Below, in pieces: positions 60,840 to 62,935 of a DNA stretch of 62,935 bases. The notes beneath the pieces were generated by a model. It saw only the letters and a list, made by a program, of their open reading frames with translations. It searched no databases and was not told the DNA's origin. The position numbers were made by a program, and so were the translations under genes. Within the stretch, counting starts at the first letter, position 1, and each line of letters opens with the position of its first letter. Origin of the DNA: Paracoccus sphaerophysae. GTDB taxonomy: Bacteria > Pseudomonadota > Alphaproteobacteria > Rhodobacterales > Rhodobacteraceae. Location of the stretch: contig NZ_JRKS01000013.1 in NCBI RefSeq assembly GCF_000763805.1, positions 1 to 62,935 on the forward strand, written 5' to 3'.

Positions 60840-61372
60840 AGTCGCACCCAAATCGGGTCCTGTGTGCCGAATAGGGCTGGTCTATTTGTGTCATCGTTCC
60901 AGCCCATTGACCAAATTCGATAGCCAGACTTTCGGAAAGCTGTCTCAATTGCCGACATTTCGGTGTGCGTCCTTATACGGTAACGACCTGAACAACCATT
61001 TAACACTACCGTTTTGTCATCCAGAAACACAAACTCCCCACCAGCATAGGCCTGCTGGCCACCAGTAAGGTTGCTGTGTTTAACACATTGTGCTTCGCGC
61101 GCACTCCCGAAGTCACAGAGTTCTGGAGCATGAAGAACATCATTATCCATAACAACCCAAAGGCGCGATTCCTCTGGCTTGCCATCAAGAACTGGCGGGG
61201 CAGGCGCTGGCGTGTCGTTCGTGTCCCCACCGTCTCGCCAGTTCTCCAAGCCATCCGTAGGACTCATCGGATCGGTGTCCCCTTGGTAGCGCTGAGCGTC
61301 TGAGTGCATCGGTTGCGGCTCTCGACCGCGACGATACTCGTCAAAGGCAGGCGTAGTCAGGTTCTGATTCAT
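60836..61372 (-). CDS. Unknown protein coupled to the XRE-ImmA gene
   Basis: The 178-residue protein has a Pro/Asp-rich N-terminal half without structure (about 1-65) and a compact C-terminal half (LWVVMDNDVLHAPELCDFGS..., RYRIRTHTEMSAIETAFRKSGYRIW). I recognise no domain. The start at 61372 is an ATG. It is the first gene of the operon, follows a palindrome 20 bases upstream, and is translationally coupled to the XRE-ImmA gene. A toxin- or effector-like role is a guess from context. Confidence 0.65.
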   Translation of the reverse strand: MNQNLTTPAFDEYRRGREPQPMHSDAQRYQGDTDPMSPTDGLENWRDGGDTNDTPAPAPPVLDGKPEESRLWVVMDNDVLHAPELCDFGSAREAQCVKHSNLTGGQQAYAGGEFVFLDDKTVVLNGCSGRYRIRTHTEMSAIETAFRKSGYRIWSMGWNDDTNRPALFGTQDPIWVRL

Positions 61373-61392
61373 GGAATGCAACTCTACTTTGT

Positions 61393-61406
61393 CTATGGTC
61401 GCATAG
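61393..61406. promoter_or_regulatory. Palindrome before the two-gene operon
   Basis: CTATG-GTCG-CATAG is a perfect inverted repeat 21 bp upstream of the 61372 start. It is the likely operator of the HTH protein of the same operon. Confidence 0.4.
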
Positions 61407-61805
61407 CACTGCCGAAATGGCCAAGCTAGAGTTGCCTTGCATCCTTACTGTTTTACCTGTGTCGGTTTGTTGTTCCCCGCCCATTCCCTCGCCATGTGGG
61501 TTTCGACACCGCATTTGTGAGCGACCGGTCTGGATGCTTGTTGCGGGTGCTCTGCCGCACTGCCGTTAGTCGCTTTCCGCCCTGTGCGGCTGGCGACCAC
61601 AACAAATCCTCCCACACTAAGGGGCTGCCAGAGGTGCACAATTGTGCCCATCTTCATTCGCGACAGCTCGTCGTGCCTCATGCCATCATCTACCGGGAGA
61701 GAATCACTGCCGTTCTTTGAAACCGTAAACCTGTGAAACGGGCCGGGCGTGACGCTGCGGTCGATGCGTCTGGCGCTTCCTGCTTGGCATTTCCCGGCCC
61801 GTCTT
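61407..61805. other. Stretch with at most one doubtful small gene
   Basis: A 78-codon minus-strand frame with ATG at 61681 and stop at 61445 is the only candidate. Its product is basic and shows no known family, and no clear ribosome site precedes it. I see no other feature. Confidence 0.3.
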
Positions 61806-62051
61806 TCACTTGCAGGCCCGCGCCTGGTCGCGCAGGACGGCAAAATCGCCGAGCATCCGAACGACCATCGCGCCTTCCGGCAGGGCATCCACCTCATCTG
61901 CGGCGCGCGCCTGTTCGGCTGACGTGTATTGCACCACGGGTGGGCAAGGCGCCTGCTGTTCAGAACCGACCATCGCGCATGCGCTGAGCAAGAGCATCAC
62001 GATCAGCAGGGCGGCGGCTTGCGGCGTCCAGCATCTGGCGTTGGATTTCAT
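61806..62051 (-). CDS. Rz1-like lipoprotein of a second phage region
   Basis: The 81-residue protein has a lipoprotein signal (AALLIVMLLLSAC) and a short periplasmic domain. It overlaps the Rz-like gene upstream by 92 bases in another frame. This matches an Rz1-type outer-membrane spanin. Confidence 0.7.
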   Translation of the reverse strand: MKSNARCWTPQAAALLIVMLLLSACAMVGSEQQAPCPPVVQYTSAEQARAADEVDALPEGAMVVRMLGDFAVLRDQARACK

Positions 62052-62214
62052 GGGTTCTCTCCGATGTTGAAAGGCGCTCTGCCAGCCGACCGGCGCGTTC
62101 ACCGGCGCGGCGGAGGTTCAGCAGGAACAGGGTGACGGCGACTGCGACCAGCAGCAGGCCCAGCGTTTTGCGCGCCGGGCCACTGGTCAGGATCGAGGCA
62201 AGCCAGCCGATCAT
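61960..62214 (-). CDS. Rz-like spanin of a second phage region
   Basis: The 84-residue protein has a membrane helix (KTLGLLLVAVAVTLFLLNL) and a charged helical tail (RAGERAGRLAERLSTSERTHEIQRQML). Its start overlaps the stop of the membrane fragment at 62211 (ATGA). It completes an M15 peptidase - membrane segment - Rz - Rz1 lysis order. Confidence 0.68.
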   Translation of the reverse strand: MIGWLASILTSGPARKTLGLLLVAVAVTLFLLNLRRAGERAGRLAERLSTSERTHEIQRQMLDAASRRPADRDALAQRMRDGRF

Positions 62215-62342
62215 CGCTGGCCCCGCTTCCAGTCGTCGACCCTCGCGTGGATCGCAACAGCGATGCCGATCAGCGCTACGGCGATGAACACCCAGCGCAG
62301 GGTGTCGAGGTAGGGCACCAGCGGCAGGATCGCGGATTGGGT
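62211..62342 (-). pseudogene. Detached C-terminal membrane segment of the M15 peptidase
   Basis: Reading on in the peptidase frame past its TAA gives 43 sense codons ending at TGA 62211-62213. They encode a hydrophobic helix (YLDTLRWVFIAVALIGIAVAIHARVDDW) and a basic end. There is no ATG in this stretch. The segment looks like the membrane tail of a longer peptidase cut off by one nonsense change; translation from a GTG is also possible. Confidence 0.55.
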
Positions 62343-62885
62343 TTACGCCAAGACCTCTTGCGCCACTTCGACACCGGCGGCGCCGACGGTCGCGATGCCC
62401 GCAGCGCCACCGCCTTTGAGGGTGCGGCTGTCGGCCAGCACCTCGCGGGCAGGCTGGGTTTCCGTCACGAAGGGCGTGGCGCGGACCGCGAATGGTTCAC
62501 CCCAAGACCGCGCGGGCCCGAGGTCGATGTGCATGAACCCCGAGCGGGGATAGGTGCCGAAGCCGAGGAAGCCGACGGCGCGGGCCGCTGCCATGAAAGC
62601 TGCGGGATCGTGGTTCGACATGGCAATGTCGAAGGCCGTGCCCTGCATGTGTTTCGATGCCGGGGCCCCACCGACGGCGTGGTTGTGGCTGGGGCTGCGA
62701 TAACCCGAGCGGACGATCAGCGGCTTGCCGAGGCGGTTGCGCAGCGATTGCAGCTTGTCCATGGCCTCGGTGTTGATCTTGATCGCGCCGGTGCCGCGGC
62801 AGGCGATTTCGGCCGGGGAAAAGCTGGGCCAGCGCCAGGCGCTTTCGGGCACGTCGCGGAAATGGGCATAGGTCGTGGTCGGCAT
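62343..62885 (-). CDS. M15-family D,D-carboxypeptidase endolysin
   Basis: The 180-residue protein has the zinc motif SKHMQGTAFD (His79, Asp86) and GFMHIDLG (His119), plus VRSGYRSPSHN, of M15 peptidases used by phages as endolysins. It belongs to a second phage or GTA-like cluster that runs off the right edge. The TAA at 62343-62345 comes in frame with a downstream membrane segment, suggesting truncation of a roughly 224-residue protein. Confidence 0.85.
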   Translation of the reverse strand: MPTTTYAHFRDVPESAWRWPSFSPAEIACRGTGAIKINTEAMDKLQSLRNRLGKPLIVRSGYRSPSHNHAVGGAPASKHMQGTAFDIAMSNHDPAAFMAAARAVGFLGFGTYPRSGFMHIDLGPARSWGEPFAVRATPFVTETQPAREVLADSRTLKGGGAAGIATVGAAGVEVAQEVLA

Positions 62886-62901
62886 GAGGGTCTCCAGAAA
62901 T

Positions 62902-62925
62902 GAAAAACCCGCCTCGGGGGCGGGT
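62902..62925 (-). terminator. Intrinsic terminator upstream of the M15 gene
   Basis: On the minus strand a 7-bp stem ACCCGCC/GGCGGGT with a five-base loop is followed by TTTT. It would stop transcription of a gene to the right of the window before the lysis genes. Confidence 0.7.
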
Positions 62926-62935
62926 CGGGTGGGTC

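Noticed and set aside
61445..61681. 78-codon minus-strand frame
   Set aside because: No ribosome site, no family and an uncertain neighbourhood; kept only as a remark in the gap entry.

Overview
The window is high-GC alphaproteobacterial DNA, most likely Rhodobacterales. The evidence is the strong similarity of the tail genes to the gene transfer agent (GTA) tail set (DUF2460, DUF2163, NlpC/P60, TIM-barrel tail protein, DUF2793) and the compact GC-rich genes with overlapping starts and stops. It holds one complete integrated element of about 58.1 kb. A 47-bp sequence shared by the 3' end of an initiator tRNA-Met gene (81-127) and a second copy at 58198-58244 marks attL and attR. A tyrosine recombinase (55196-56353, minus) lies near attR.

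The element is a siphovirus-type prophage. From left to right it carries: (1) an S8 protease + AAA ATPase pair pointing towards attL (238-3768); (2) a four-gene XRE/ImmA module with a palindromic operator (4043-7316); (3) an early recombination and replication block on the plus strand (7484-16605), with a Sak4-like ATPase, DUF669 protein, Cas4-like nuclease, helicase, primase-polymerase, RuvC-like nuclease and a 390-bp non-coding stretch full of inverted repeats between the last two; (4) two DNA methyltransferases and small accessory genes (17068-21475); (5) packaging and head genes (21587-29327); (6) a tail module (30380-44330) interrupted by a HEPN/zinc-ribbon cargo gene, an antisense VapBC pair and a whole lysis cassette (holin-like proteins, GH24 lysozyme, nested spanins); (7) a six-gene minus-strand operon (55096 down to 44376) with an RHH regulator, DUF499 ATPase, DUF3780 protein, DUF1156 methyltransferase, PLD-SNF2 helicase and GIY-YIG/DUF4357 nuclease, which looks like a multi-gene anti-phage system; (8) integrase and a DUF6880 gene next to attR.

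Right of attR the sequence changes character. There is a small hypothetical gene, a 167-bp MITE-like element with perfect 19-bp inverted ends, an AT-richer two-gene operon (unknown protein + XRE/ImmA protein) behind a palindrome, and then on the minus strand the lysis genes of another phage (M15 peptidase that appears split by a stop codon, Rz and Rz1).

The head and tail genes form one plus-strand late operon. The cargo genes sit at module borders or on the opposite strand, as expected for lysogenically expressed morons. The most interesting items are the large DUF499/DUF1156 operon with its GIY-YIG partner, the HEPN-zinc-ribbon moron, the S8/AAA pair, the inverted-repeat array at 15074-15465, and a textbook -1 frameshift site in the tail chaperone gene.
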